Assembly (NCBI RefSeq): GCF_034355335.1
Contig: NZ_CP136422.1
Location: 3,382,501 to 3,446,500 of the forward strand
Direction of reading: 5' to 3'
DNA from: Blautia coccoides
GTDB lineage: Bacteria; Bacillota; Clostridia; Lachnospirales; Lachnospiraceae
DNA length: 64,000 bases
In this document: positions 35,184-44,737 of the stretch, in pieces
How positions within the stretch are numbered: position 1 is the stretch's first letter
Layout: the number at the start of each line of letters is the position of its first letter
Translations under genes and position numbers: made by a program
The notes under the pieces: model-generated
The model's database searches: none
What the model was told of the DNA's origin: nothing
What the model saw: the letters and a program-made list of their open reading frames with translations, nothing else

Positions 35184-35954
35184 ATGTGGAATCTTATAAA
35201 ATCAGAGTGGAAAAAAATCCGCCTGCCGGTACTTGCATCCGCATTTCTTTTGACAACAGCAGCCTGCGTGTTGTCCACTACCCTATATAAAAGCTATACT
35301 TTGCAGTACAACCTGGACGCCTGGGAAATCGGAACCGAGATATTCAGTCTGCTGTTTCCTTTATTTGTTGTAATGCCCCTGTGCTGGAACCTGTATTACG
35401 AGCGAAGGAACAACTTTATTCTATATGTACTGCCCCGCGTACCGGCGAAAAAATATCTGGGTGCAAAATGGCTGGTCTACGCTTTAAGTGCGTTTTTTAT
35501 GCTATTTGTTCCCTACCTGCTTTCCGCCTTATGTGCGCTGTACATCAATCCCCCTGTTCCCTTAAATGCTTCAGCCGGCAACGCTGCATTTGACCATGTA
35601 TTTCTAAATGCTTTTACGCAAACCCCTCTTCTCTACGCCCTTCTGCTCTCCTGTTGGAAGGGAATTATTGGTATCCTGGTCATGAGTTTAGGTTTTGCCT
35701 TATCTATGTATCTAAAGAATATTTTTGTGATCCTGACCGGGCCATTTGTCTATGTTATGTTGGAAAATTTCGTACTCTCCATTCTCCAACTGGCGCAGTA
35801 CCGCCTGGTTGTGGCTTTTGAACCAACCTGTATTTCCAGTGATGCCGTATCTGGCGGAAGCTTTTTTGCAGGGCCTGCATTGCTGGCTGCTGGCATTTTT
35901 CTCACTGTATTTTTCTTGAAAAAGGTAAGGAAATACACCGTCGTCACAGTATAG
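35184..35954 (+). CDS. ABC transporter permease (ABC-2 type)
   Basis: Membrane protein of 256 aa with six hydrophobic segments; it starts MWNLIKSEWKKIRLPVLASA, the amphipathic start typical of ABC-2 exporters for bacteriocins or their immunity systems. ATG 35184 has AAAGGAG upstream. First of a three-gene exporter with the next permease and the ATPase. Confidence 0.85.
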   Translation: MWNLIKSEWKKIRLPVLASAFLLTTAACVLSTTLYKSYTLQYNLDAWEIGTEIFSLLFPLFVVMPLCWNLYYERRNNFILYVLPRVPAKKYLGAKWLVYALSAFFMLFVPYLLSALCALYINPPVPLNASAGNAAFDHVFLNAFTQTPLLYALLLSCWKGIIGILVMSLGFALSMYLKNIFVILTGPFVYVMLENFVLSILQLAQYRLVVAFEPTCISSDAVSGGSFFAGPALLAAGIFLTVFFLKKVRKYTVVTV

Positions 35955-35963
35955 GAGGCCGTT

Positions 35964-37454
35964 ATGAGAGCGCTGATACGGAAAAACGTTCATATATGGG
36001 GATTCGGAAAGGCATTTGTGCTGTTTCTCGGATGTCTGGTCTTCTCCCTCAGCGAACGGGTAAACTCTCCCCTGAGCTTTGAACAGTACCTTCTATCTGC
36101 TGTATCCGACCACTATTATCTGACCTACTTTATGCTGCCGCTTGTACTGTTAAGTGTTTTTCCATTCATAGAGGATGACAGCCCGCTTACTATATCAAGG
36201 TTTGGCAGTTACCACGCCTATTTCTCACAAAAATGGCTGGGCCTCGGTGTCATAGCCGCAGTCCTGCTCTGTGTACAGACAGCGGCAGTTCTCTCATCCG
36301 GAGTTGGACTTTTTAGCGGGAATCAGTGGGGGATCAAAGGGAGCAGCGGACAGGCGGAATTATTTGAATACCTGCAGCACTGCTTTTCATCTCCCCTGCA
36401 GGCGTTTCTCCTCTGCTCTGTCTATCAATTCTTTGGAACATGGATGGTGTTTGGGCTGTTCCTTTGGATGGGTCACTTTTGGAAGCGGAGATGTGTTGCC
36501 AGAATCATTATTGTACTTTACCTGCTTGCAGCTTTTTGGATAAAAGCCCCAATCCTGCAGGATATACCCTTTACAGGGTTAAACCATCTGTTGATTTTGC
36601 ATCATAACATAGGTACACCACATCGTTTTCTGATCACCTGCCTTACGGTATGTGCAATGGTTTCTGTGATCCTGGTTTCTGTCAGGGGCTTTTGGCGGGG
36701 AGGCAATATCACGTTTCCGAAGAGACATCACGGAATCGCACCGTACTACCGCCGGCAGCTCATGACGTCCAGGAATTTCCTTATCCTGTGTATTGCTGCT
36801 GCAGTCATTATCCTGTACAAAAGATTGAGAATTTCCGGTTCTATACCGGACGAGGAATGGATAAACTATTTATTTTCGGGACATGGAACAGGCTATTTTC
36901 AGATTCTTCCATTTCTTGAAATGCTGATCGTAAACGGCGTGCCTCTTTATTTACTGGCGGTATTTACAGAACAGACAGTAAACGGAAAATCTCTCTTTTT
37001 GCTGACTCGCGTAAAAAGCCGCAAAAAGCTGATGGGTGGTATCTTATCAGTCTGTGGGCAGTTTCTTTTTCTGTACACGGCCATTTGGTTTCTGGGCGCA
37101 GTCATAAGTTCCTGTGTCTTTGGCGGGGGAATCCACATAATTTCAGGAAAAATACTGCTGTTTGCCCTGACTATGAAATTTCTTGACACAATGCTGCAGT
37201 TCCTGATCATGTTTGCCGTATACCTGCTGTACAGACAGATCACCGCGGGATTCCTGGTGCTGCTTGCCGGAAATCTGCTCTGTGTGATACCTGTGCCGGG
37301 TACCGCATATCTCCCGCTGGGGCTTTCCTGCACAGCCCGGACTGGCCTTTTTGCAACAGAAGCCGGAATTCCAGCCCTTACCGCAATAGGTATTCTGGTC
37401 TTCGCACTCGTACTTATGCTTGGATGGTTATTGAAATATGGATATAAAAAATAA
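35964..37454 (+). CDS. Large ABC transporter permease-like membrane protein
   Basis: Protein of 496 aa with about twelve hydrophobic segments, in two halves of similar layout. It lies 9 bp after the first permease and overlaps the ATPase frame start. No specific family recognised; from context it is a second membrane subunit of the exporter. Cysteine-poor, no ATP-binding motif. Confidence 0.8.
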   Translation: MRALIRKNVHIWGFGKAFVLFLGCLVFSLSERVNSPLSFEQYLLSAVSDHYYLTYFMLPLVLLSVFPFIEDDSPLTISRFGSYHAYFSQKWLGLGVIAAVLLCVQTAAVLSSGVGLFSGNQWGIKGSSGQAELFEYLQHCFSSPLQAFLLCSVYQFFGTWMVFGLFLWMGHFWKRRCVARIIIVLYLLAAFWIKAPILQDIPFTGLNHLLILHHNIGTPHRFLITCLTVCAMVSVILVSVRGFWRGGNITFPKRHHGIAPYYRRQLMTSRNFLILCIAAAVIILYKRLRISGSIPDEEWINYLFSGHGTGYFQILPFLEMLIVNGVPLYLLAVFTEQTVNGKSLFLLTRVKSRKKLMGGILSVCGQFLFLYTAIWFLGAVISSCVFGGGIHIISGKILLFALTMKFLDTMLQFLIMFAVYLLYRQITAGFLVLLAGNLLCVIPVPGTAYLPLGLSCTARTGLFATEAGIPALTAIGILVFALVLMLGWLLKYGYKK

Positions 37455-37474
37455 TGGAATCAGGAGGATGTAAT

Positions 37475-38173
37475 GTGAAACCATATATTGAACTTCAGAA
37501 TATATCAAAAAGCTTCGGCAAACATGAGATCATTAAAAATGTTTCTCTGTGCGTGGAACAAGGAAAAACCGTTGGGCTTATAGGTGCCAACGGAAGCGGA
37601 AAGTCAGTATTATTCAAGATATTATGCGGATTTGAAAGGCCGGACGCGGGAAACGTATTCGTGCGGGGAAAACAGCTTGGAGAAGGCGGCATGGATTTTC
37701 CTGAAAATATAGGGGTATTTATTAACTCGCCGGGATTTATCGGCATCTACAGCGGGTTCCGTAATTTAAAATTTCTTGCTGACATTCAGGGAAAAATCGG
37801 TGACCGTGAAATCCGAGACGCTATGGTCAAGGTGGGCCTTGACCCTGATAATACCACGAAGACAGACAACTATTCTTTGGGCATGAAACAAAAGCTGGGA
37901 CTGGCACAGGCAATTATGGAGAACCAGGATATCCTGGTTCTGGACGAACCCTTCAACGCTTTGGACTATAAAACCTACGAGGATGTCAAAGCCATTATCC
38001 GTATGTTAAAAGCAGAGGGGAAAACCATTTTTCTGACCTCACACCGTTTTCAGGATATTGAGCAGCTTTGCGACCAGATCTATACCCTTGAGGACTGCCG
38101 GCTGATTCCCATCACGGATGCCATCGCCGCCCGATATCGGGAAACTACAAATTTTGCCCCTTATACTCCCTGA
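37475..38173 (+). CDS. ABC transporter ATP-binding protein
   Basis: ATPase of about 232 aa. Walker A is GANGSGKS, the signature is NYSLGMKQKLGLAQAI and Walker B is ILVLDEPFNALD. BcrA/LanF type. A GTG at 37475 has AGGAGG seven bases ahead; an ATG at 37454 that overlaps the previous stop is the alternative. Completes the exporter controlled by the LytTR/GHKL pair. Confidence 0.92.
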   Translation: MKPYIELQNISKSFGKHEIIKNVSLCVEQGKTVGLIGANGSGKSVLFKILCGFERPDAGNVFVRGKQLGEGGMDFPENIGVFINSPGFIGIYSGFRNLKFLADIQGKIGDREIRDAMVKVGLDPDNTTKTDNYSLGMKQKLGLAQAIMENQDILVLDEPFNALDYKTYEDVKAIIRMLKAEGKTIFLTSHRFQDIEQLCDQIYTLEDCRLIPITDAIAARYRETTNFAPYTP

Positions 38174-38211
38174 AAAAGGAGATGATCCTACAGGAGCATC
38201 TCCTTTTTCAG
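38170..38211. terminator. Bidirectional terminator between converging ABC operons
   Basis: CTGAAAAAGGAGATG and CATCTCCTTTTTCAG form a perfect 15-bp stem with A and T tracts on both sides. It overlaps the last codons of the permease gene on the minus strand. Confidence 0.88.
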
Positions 38212-38943
38212 ATTATGCAGTGCACAGCCAAAGCCCGCCGCTCCCAGGATGAGGAAGAGGACTGACACGAAAACCAGGCTTCGCATTTCCATCTTCCCGC
38301 TGAGGATGACGGAGCGGAGGGCGTTGATCACATGGGTAAACGGATTTAAACTGACTGCTGTTTTCAGTACACCTGACAGGGCTTCTGTGGGAAACAATGC
38401 GGAACTGAGGAAAAAAACAGGCAAAACGATTGCATTCATTACCATTTCAAACACGACTTCGTTGGGAAGGATCAGGCTGATACTGTAGGATAATCCGGAC
38501 ATAAAAAATGCTGTTAAAAATATTAAGATAAGTATCATCATGATTCCCTTTGGATTAGGGAAAACTCTGACGGAAAAAAGCAGACTGAGAGCTGCCATGA
38601 CAGCCACTTCAAGAAAAGTACAAAGCACCGCTTCCAAAATCTGACCAAGCACAATGGATACCCGGCTTACGGGCGCTATCAATATCCGATAAAAACTGCC
38701 ATCTGTTTTCATCATATAATTCATGATTCCGCTGCTGCTGCAGACAGAAAAACTCACAAGTACGATCAATCCGGGCAGAATAAAAGCCGTATAATTTTCA
38801 ATGCCTGTGCCTTTCATTGTCTGTCCCGCCACTGTACTATAAAGGGCAAGCCATAAAACAGGCTGCAGAATAGTAATTATGAGAGTAAGGGGATTGTGAA
38901 ACCGCCACTTTATGTTCCGGTATAATATTGTACATACGCTCAT
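38188..38943 (-). CDS. ABC-2 type transporter permease (DrrB-like)
   Basis: Membrane protein of 251 aa with six hydrophobic segments and the ABC-2 core motif region (GLSYSISLILPNEVVFEMVM, VFFLSSALFPTEAL). DrrB-type drug exporters look like this. Its start overlaps the ATPase stop by 4 bp; last gene of a four-gene operon led by an AraC regulator. Confidence 0.92.
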   Translation of the reverse strand: MSVCTILYRNIKWRFHNPLTLIITILQPVLWLALYSTVAGQTMKGTGIENYTAFILPGLIVLVSFSVCSSSGIMNYMMKTDGSFYRILIAPVSRVSIVLGQILEAVLCTFLEVAVMAALSLLFSVRVFPNPKGIMMILILIFLTAFFMSGLSYSISLILPNEVVFEMVMNAIVLPVFFLSSALFPTEALSGVLKTAVSLNPFTHVINALRSVILSGKMEMRSLVFVSVLFLILGAAGFGCALHNLKKEMLL

Positions 38944-39899
38944 TTCTTATCCCCTCTCTTCTTTTCCGCTGTCAGTCTCAAAAATACATCCTCCAGGGCA
39001 GGCTGTGTGATTTCTATTCCCCAAAAAGGGATTCCCTGGTCCAATAGCCACTGTGTGATCCATTTTATATCTGAGCCGCCTTCCTTTGTATTGATAACAA
39101 CCGATGTATTTCTGGTAAAAGCTTCTGCTGCCGGAAATTGTTCCTGCAGAAGCCGCAGACACTTTCCAGCTACGGCGGCAGAATGCAAATGTATCTGCAG
39201 AGTATCCTGCCTGATATAGGTACGCAATGCTTGCGGCGTTCCCTGCACGATTTCTTTACCATCCTTCATTATACATACCGTATTGCTCAGATTGTTTGCT
39301 TCCTCTAGATAATGGGTGGTTAAAAAGATGGTTGTCCCAAAATCATCCCGGATTTTTTTCATCATATCCCACATGGTCATGCGTGATTGAATATCCATGC
39401 CCACAGTCGGCTCATCCAGAAATAAAATCTGAGGGGCTGACATCATGTTGAGTGCCACGTCAAGCCGCCTTTTCACACCACCCGAATAAGAAGCTACGGG
39501 ATAATCCCGAAACGGCTGCAGGCCGAAGTCATTGATCAGGTGTTCCATCCTCCTTTTCGCATCCTCCTTTGGTATTTTGTACAGCCGGCCCTGAAACATC
39601 ATGTTTTCTGTCAATGATAAATGCGTATCGATGGAGGTCTGCTGTGCCACACAGGCAATTTTAGCCCGTATGGCAGCCGCATCCCTGCCGATTTCTTTTC
39701 CAAGCATGGTAATATTGCCCGAATCCGGCTTCAAATAGGTGGTAAGTATCCGGATCAGCGTAGATTTACCGGCACCATTTTGCCCCAGCAGAGAAAAGAT
39801 TTCTCCGTGTTTCACAGACAGACTGAAATCATTTAATGCCCGTACGCCGTTTCTATACTGCTTTGTCACCCCCTGTACACAAATAGCGTCCATGCTCAC
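38940..39899 (-). CDS. ABC transporter ATP-binding protein (DrrA-like)
   Basis: ATPase of 319 aa: Walker [10 protein letters not shown], signature [16 protein letters not shown], Walker [14 protein letters not shown]-loop LTTHYLEEA. The C-terminal 80 residues form the DUF4162-like tail found in drug exporters. Overlaps its neighbours by 4 bp on both sides, so tightly coupled with the GyrI-like gene and the permease. Confidence 0.95.
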   Translation of the reverse strand: MSMDAICVQGVTKQYRNGVRALNDFSLSVKHGEIFSLLGQNGAGKSTLIRILTTYLKPDSGNITMLGKEIGRDAAAIRAKIACVAQQTSIDTHLSLTENMMFQGRLYKIPKEDAKRRMEHLINDFGLQPFRDYPVASYSGGVKRRLDVALNMMSAPQILFLDEPTVGMDIQSRMTMWDMMKKIRDDFGTTIFLTTHYLEEANNLSNTVCIMKDGKEIVQGTPQALRTYIRQDTLQIHLHSAAVAGKCLRLLQEQFPAAEAFTRNTSVVINTKEGGSDIKWITQWLLDQGIPFWGIEITQPALEDVFLRLTAEKKRGDKK

Positions 39900-40354
39900 C
39901 CCTCCATAACCGGAAATTGGATTTCGGTAATATATTGTGCCGGATTTCCTTTAAAGATCATACCCGGCCCTTTTATGAACACTTCCCGAAACGGAGCCGC
40001 CAGCCGAAGTTCATGCACAGCCGCATATTCATCTATTGCGGTATAGGCCAATTCAATGGTCTCGTAAGATCCTCTGTGAGTGACGCATATCGCCTTTATC
40101 CGCGGCATTTCCTTTACTTCTATCCCATTTCCAGCCGGTATTTCTTCCGTTGGCACACATAGTTCCAATTCTCCAAAACCGGTTTTGGGATCCATTGACT
40201 GATAACTGAAAAACGGAGCACCGTTTGTCTTTCCCCGCACTGACTTGAATACGTTTGGAAAGACTTTGTTTGCCTTGGCGACAATACCTCTGTATTTCAT
40301 AAAAGCTACGCGCACAGGTTCAATTTCCCTCACTTCAATCTGATATTCCATCAT
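39896..40354 (-). CDS. GyrI-like small-molecule-binding protein
   Basis: Stand-alone GyrI-like/AraC effector-binding domain of 152 aa ([52 protein letters not shown]). Such proteins bind hydrophobic drugs or hydrolyse certain cyclic compounds. Within the AraC-ABC operon it probably binds the same ligand as the regulator. Overlaps the AraC gene by 20 bp. Confidence 0.9.
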   Translation of the reverse strand: MMEYQIEVREIEPVRVAFMKYRGIVAKANKVFPNVFKSVRGKTNGAPFFSYQSMDPKTGFGELELCVPTEEIPAGNGIEVKEMPRIKAICVTHRGSYETIELAYTAIDEYAAVHELRLAAPFREVFIKGPGMIFKGNPAQYITEIQFPVMEG

Positions 40355-41222
40355 TTCCCTCCCCTTCTTTTTTTACTGCGATCCAGACTTCAGAATACCC
40401 GGCGTCCAAACTGCCTGTAGGAAACGGATACACCTCTAAATCCGGAAGACCTGCATATTCATAACCGGATACCAGGAGCCAATCCGTATAAAACCGGCGG
40501 AAAATGCTCTGCACACTTTCCTTAAATCTCCCGTCATTTTTGAAAATAACCCAGGTGGCGGCAGGTATGGTATACTCATACATTCCATCCGGCACTGGAC
40601 TGTCTGTAGATACGGCAATGTAATAGTATATATCCTGTGGATCCTTGTATACACTGACGCCCAACACCCCCTTTGGCTCCCTGTCAGATAATTGGCAGAT
40701 TTTCCGGATATTCTCACTTTTCAGGGATTTCTCCCAGAATCCAGGAATGTTTTTCTGGTTTTCTTCCATATCTTCCGTCATTGGTGTGCGGATCCCTACA
40801 ATGCGTATTTCTTCTTTTTGTTCCATACGATATGTCATAGATTCTCCTCCCATAACTGTAACTGAAAATCGTAGAACCGGGTATACATTCAGACTGCAGC
40901 CCTTGATCTTTGCCTGCTTCGGGCTTATGCCGTGAACCTTTTGAAATGCCCGGTTAAAAGATGTGGGGGAAGTATAACCGTATTTCAATGCAATATCCAC
41001 AACTTTCGTCTCTGTCCTCTGCAGTTCAAAAGCTGCCTGAGTCATCCTGCGGCGGCGAATATACTCAGCCAATGTGATTCCGGCCACGTAAGTAAACATG
41101 CGCTGAAAATAATAGACAGAACAGCATGCAATACGGGCAGCCTCCTCATACGATATCTCCCCATCCAGATTCTTTTCAATGTAATCAATTGCGTCACTTA
41201 ATTTTTTTAACCACTCCATCAC
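40335..41222 (-). CDS. AraC family regulator with GyrI-like effector domain
   Basis: Protein of 295 aa: AraC double HTH in residues 8-107 ([41 protein letters not shown]) followed by a GyrI-like effector domain from about 127 to the end. It is the full-length version of the two-gene pair at 27393-28366. As first gene of the operon it likely activates the ABC exporter behind it in response to a drug-like ligand. Confidence 0.93.
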   Translation of the reverse strand: MMEWLKKLSDAIDYIEKNLDGEISYEEAARIACCSVYYFQRMFTYVAGITLAEYIRRRRMTQAAFELQRTETKVVDIALKYGYTSPTSFNRAFQKVHGISPKQAKIKGCSLNVYPVLRFSVTVMGGESMTYRMEQKEEIRIVGIRTPMTEDMEENQKNIPGFWEKSLKSENIRKICQLSDREPKGVLGVSVYKDPQDIYYYIAVSTDSPVPDGMYEYTIPAATWVIFKNDGRFKESVQSIFRRFYTDWLLVSGYEYAGLPDLEVYPFPTGSLDAGYSEVWIAVKKEGEGNDGISD

Positions 41223-41338
41223 AGTGCCTCCTGTCTTTCTATCTTATCGCATCTCGAAAATAGAATCCTCGCTTTTCTTGTCCTCTTTTGTAAGCATCCT
41301 AAACCTCTTGCCTTTTTGATGCAAACTCCATTTATCCC

Positions 41339-42025
41339 TCAAACAATAACACCGTCTTTTACTGTGATCACGCGGCTGCTGCTCTTAGCGGCTTCCGGTG
41401 AATGGGTCACCATAATGATCGTCTGACCGATGTTTTTATTGATCTCCCGCAGCAGATCCATAATTTCAGTCCCGGTCCTGCTGTCCAGATTTCCCGTAGG
41501 CTCATCTGCAAAAAGGATTTCCGGGCTACCTATCAGGGCGCGGGCTATGGCTACACGCTGCTGCTGACCGCCTGATAACTCACGAGGCGTATGTCTGCGG
41601 CGGTCAGACAGACCCACAACCTCTAAAATCCGGTCAAGCTCCTTTTTGTATCCGCCTGCCTTTTTCCCGTCCAGAAGAAGCGGAAGCATGATATTTTCCT
41701 CCACATTCAGGTTGGGGATCAAGTTGTAAAACTGGAATACAAAGCCAATTTTCTGCCGCCGGATGCGGCTCATTTTTTCATCCCCGAAGCGAAAAATATC
41801 CATGCCGTCCAAAAGAACATGACCTCTGGTCGGCGTATCCAGTCCCCCCAGAATATAAAGCAGGGTGCTTTTCCCGGAACCGGAGGGTCCCATGACGGAC
41901 ACAAACTCTCCCTGCATGACCTGCAGCGAAATATCCTTTAACACCCTTGTTGTCTCGGCGCCGAGGCGAAAATCCTTTGTGATATGTTTTCCTTCAACAG
42001 CAATATTTCCTACTCCCTGTTTCAT
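41339..42025 (-). CDS. ABC transporter ATP-binding protein (MacB/LolD type)
   Basis: ATPase of about 228 aa: Walker [11 protein letters not shown]-loop [18 protein letters not shown], signature [16 protein letters not shown], Walker [16 protein letters not shown] 42025 has AGGAGG seven bases upstream; an earlier ATG would overlap the permease. Partner of the FtsX-like permease just upstream. The adjacent two-component system suggests antimicrobial-peptide sensing. Confidence 0.94.
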   Translation of the reverse strand: MKQGVGNIAVEGKHITKDFRLGAETTRVLKDISLQVMQGEFVSVMGPSGSGKSTLLYILGGLDTPTRGHVLLDGMDIFRFGDEKMSRIRRQKIGFVFQFYNLIPNLNVEENIMLPLLLDGKKAGGYKKELDRILEVVGLSDRRRHTPRELSGGQQQRVAIARALIGSPEILFADEPTGNLDSRTGTEIMDLLREINKNIGQTIIMVTHSPEAAKSSSRVITVKDGVIV

Positions 42026-42050
42026 TGAAAAGACCTCCTGTCTTCTTGTA

Positions 42051-44537
42051 TTATTCAAATTTAATCTCCTCCACCAGCTTCATCCTGCGGCTCTTTATGA
42101 TAGGAACAACAGAGCCTATCAGTGTTACCAGCACGCCCATAGCGCCGGCGGTTAAAAAAGTGACCGCATCCAGTTTGGGTGCCATTGCGATTTTGGGTCC
42201 TGCTACAAGGAATATTGTTTTTATTTCCATATAGGAAACGAAAATAGCAATGACTGCCCCGATCAGACCAGAGACGAAGCCCTCTATCAGGGTCATTTTT
42301 ACATTTTGCCGGTTGGAAAGCCCCACAGATTTATACATAGCTGTGCTTCGCCGCTTCTGCATGTAGTTGATCAGCAGGTTATTGATAACACCCACTGCCG
42401 CCATCAGCAGGATGAAATAGGTCAAACTGTGCATTGGCTGTAAAAAGGCGCTTACGGTAGACAGGGCATCCTCATTAAATTCCTCCACGGTCCGGCTCCA
42501 GTTTGCTGTCTCTCCAAACAAGCTTCGGATCTGTATCATAATAGCCTCAGGGTCTGCGGCTGTATATGCAAGGAAGTCATAGGCAGATGCTCCAAAATCA
42601 ACCACCGCGTAAGAGGATGGGATCACCGCTTCTACGTCTGTAGCCCTTGATTTGAAACTGCCTGCGATCCGATATTCGTTTTCTCCCGTATCACCGGTCA
42701 GAGATATGGTATCTCCCGCTAAAAAGCCCATGCGTTCCATACAGCTCTCACTTAACAAAATAGCCCGCTGCCCGGCAAAAGCCGAAACCGCCTGTTCTTT
42801 CATCCCTTTTTCTGTATATTGCAGCCCCATCATAGAACTGTAGCAATCCAAATCATCCGTCGCCTCCAAGCGGCTCAGCGTCCTGCCATCTGCCTGCATT
42901 TGATCTTTGTAAACATGCAGGGGAAGGACTTTTTCTATCCCCTCCATATTCTTTACCCGCTCCACGAACTGCGGCTCCATATATCCGTCTGCGAAGCCCT
43001 GCAGCTCGGCATCCCGAAATACATCGCCCACATAAGTAGTCACAAAGTTTCCCACAACAGTAATGGCTATCACTGCGGAAATGCTGATGAACAGCAGCGT
43101 AATATTCTGCCCTACATTTTTATTGTCCCGCATATTCCGGGCAGCAAGCCTGCCCTCATTTCCCAGAACTGCCCCCAAGAGATATTCCAGTCCCCAACAG
43201 ATCAGATTTGTCAGCAGCGGAACCATCAGGATCGTGGCAGTGATCAGTCCCAAAAGGGAAAATCCCCCTGCCGGATAGAGCATCTTTCCCGATGCCAGCT
43301 TTGGAAGGATCATGGAAACAGCAAAAAGGATCACACCGCCCATCACGATAAAACGCCGGGGGACAGTTCTTTCCTCCACACTTCCAAGTACCACATCTTT
43401 GATGGGCAGACGGCTTGCCCGACGCACAGGAAGCCATGCAGAGAGTAAGGACACAGTCACTGCCGCTGCAAAGGATAAAAGAATACTGAACGGAGAAATC
43501 ACCACGGGAATCTCTATCCCCTGCGAAATAGATTCTCCCATCCCCCGCAGGATCAATTTCAAGACCAATATGCCGGCAGGAATGCCGATCAGGCCTCCTA
43601 TAACACCATACAGCATACTTTCCAGCAGAAGGATTCCTGTCACGGCTTTCTGCGTTGCGCCAATGCTTCGGAAAGTGCCTATCACCGGGAGACGGTCTAA
43701 CGTGATCACTTTATAACTTCCGTAAATAATAAAGACACTCATGGTCAGTGAGAAAAAACTGATCAGGAAAAAGGGCATGGATTTCTGTCTTGCATCTGCC
43801 TCGATCTGCGCTTCGTTTATCACTTCCGAAACCTGATATTCCTCCGAGGGAAGCATGGCTGCCAACTCATTTTTTAGCTCAGCAGTGGTTACCCCTTCGG
43901 CAGGTTCCACTAATATCTCCGTATAGCCCTCTGTCTGATCCAATAATCCGGACAGCGTGGAAAGAGGCACAAGGGCAGTTGCGCCTCTTGTATGACGAAG
44001 AAAAACCGTATCATACGCAGCGATTTCCGCAACTGTAAAAGAAATTGGTGTTTCCCCAACCTGCAGTGTAATGGTATCCCCCTTTTTAATCCCATATTTG
44101 GAAGTAAAACGATCCGGTAAGATCACTTGACTGCCGGAAAAATCTGAGATATCACCGCCATTTACCAAGCGTGGAGGATTGATCTTGGAAAGCTTCCTAA
44201 GATCCGCCGCAATTAAGTCAATGGTCTCATAATAACCATTTTCACTATAAAGTGCTGTTCCCTCCACCATTCCAACGCTGGCATGGATTGAGGATAATTC
44301 CGGCAGAATGCCGTCCTTGATTCCTCCATCTGATCTGGTCACAGAGAGCGTCGCACTGCCTGCCATACCCCGCGCCATTTTGCGCTGTGCGCTTTCGTAT
44401 GACGCGCCTATGGAAAAGGATACAAACAGTAAAGCGGCAGACAGCAAAATAGACAGCAGCATGACAGCCGTTCGAGTCTTTCTCTCTTTGACATTCGTTA
44501 CCATGTACTTTAATATAATTTTCAAATAAACACCCAC
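42051..44537 (-). CDS. FtsX-like ABC transporter permease
   Basis: Large permease of 828 aa: an N-terminal helix (residues 19-42), an extracellular domain, then two FtsX cores of three or four helices (around 255-400 and 705-820) with a second extracellular domain between (about 515-690). Mechanotransmission MacB-like transporters of this size in Firmicutes handle peptides or lipids. Confidence 0.92.
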   Translation of the reverse strand: MGVYLKIILKYMVTNVKERKTRTAVMLLSILLSAALLFVSFSIGASYESAQRKMARGMAGSATLSVTRSDGGIKDGILPELSSIHASVGMVEGTALYSENGYYETIDLIAADLRKLSKINPPRLVNGGDISDFSGSQVILPDRFTSKYGIKKGDTITLQVGETPISFTVAEIAAYDTVFLRHTRGATALVPLSTLSGLLDQTEGYTEILVEPAEGVTTAELKNELAAMLPSEEYQVSEVINEAQIEADARQKSMPFFLISFFSLTMSVFIIYGSYKVITLDRLPVIGTFRSIGATQKAVTGILLLESMLYGVIGGLIGIPAGILVLKLILRGMGESISQGIEIPVVISPFSILLSFAAAVTVSLLSAWLPVRRASRLPIKDVVLGSVEERTVPRRFIVMGGVILFAVSMILPKLASGKMLYPAGGFSLLGLITATILMVPLLTNLICWGLEYLLGAVLGNEGRLAARNMRDNKNVGQNITLLFISISAVIAITVVGNFVTTYVGDVFRDAELQGFADGYMEPQFVERVKNMEGIEKVLPLHVYKDQMQADGRTLSRLEATDDLDCYSSMMGLQYTEKGMKEQAVSAFAGQRAILLSESCMERMGFLAGDTISLTGDTGENEYRIAGSFKSRATDVEAVIPSSYAVVDFGASAYDFLAYTAADPEAIMIQIRSLFGETANWSRTVEEFNEDALSTVSAFLQPMHSLTYFILLMAAVGVINNLLINYMQKRRSTAMYKSVGLSNRQNVKMTLIEGFVSGLIGAVIAIFVSYMEIKTIFLVAGPKIAMAPKLDAVTFLTAGAMGVLVTLIGSVVPIIKSRRMKLVEEIKFE

Positions 44538-44548
44538 TTTCTATAGGA

Positions 44549-44641
44549 CTACTTTTCAGAACCCTCTAATGCGTTTTCGATCGCTTTTAAAACGGTGTCA
44601 CTGGTAAGTGTTGCACCTGACACAGCATCAACCTCTTCACT
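44549..44641 (-). pseudogene. Remnant of an FMN-binding-domain protein
   Basis: Thirty codons on the minus strand read SEEVDAVSGATLTSDTVLKA and then a helix to the stop. The SGAT(L/V)TS motif is the FMN attachment site of RnfG/NqrC-like FMN-binding domains. In-frame stops lie directly upstream, yet an AGGAGGTGA site and a GTG codon sit in another frame just before it, so an internal deletion seems to have fused the start region to the tail. Confidence 0.7.
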
Positions 44642-44659
44642 TTATCACCTCCTGAAATC

Positions 44660-44707
44660 AAAAAAAGGCTGACGGCTATCACTAAATCATGATAACCTGC
44701 CAACCTT
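44660..44707 (-). terminator. Rho-independent terminator after the histidine kinase gene
   Basis: On the minus strand AAGGTTGGCAGGTTATCA pairs imperfectly with TGATAGCCGTCAGCCTT, followed by TTTTTT. It lies 31 bp behind the kinase stop. Confidence 0.8.
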
Positions 44708-44737
44708 AATCTAATTTTCAGGCAGCCTTAATTAACC

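Noticed and set aside
42819..43448. Plus-strand frame of 209 codons
   Set aside because: Antisense to the FtsX-like permease; composition is not protein-like.
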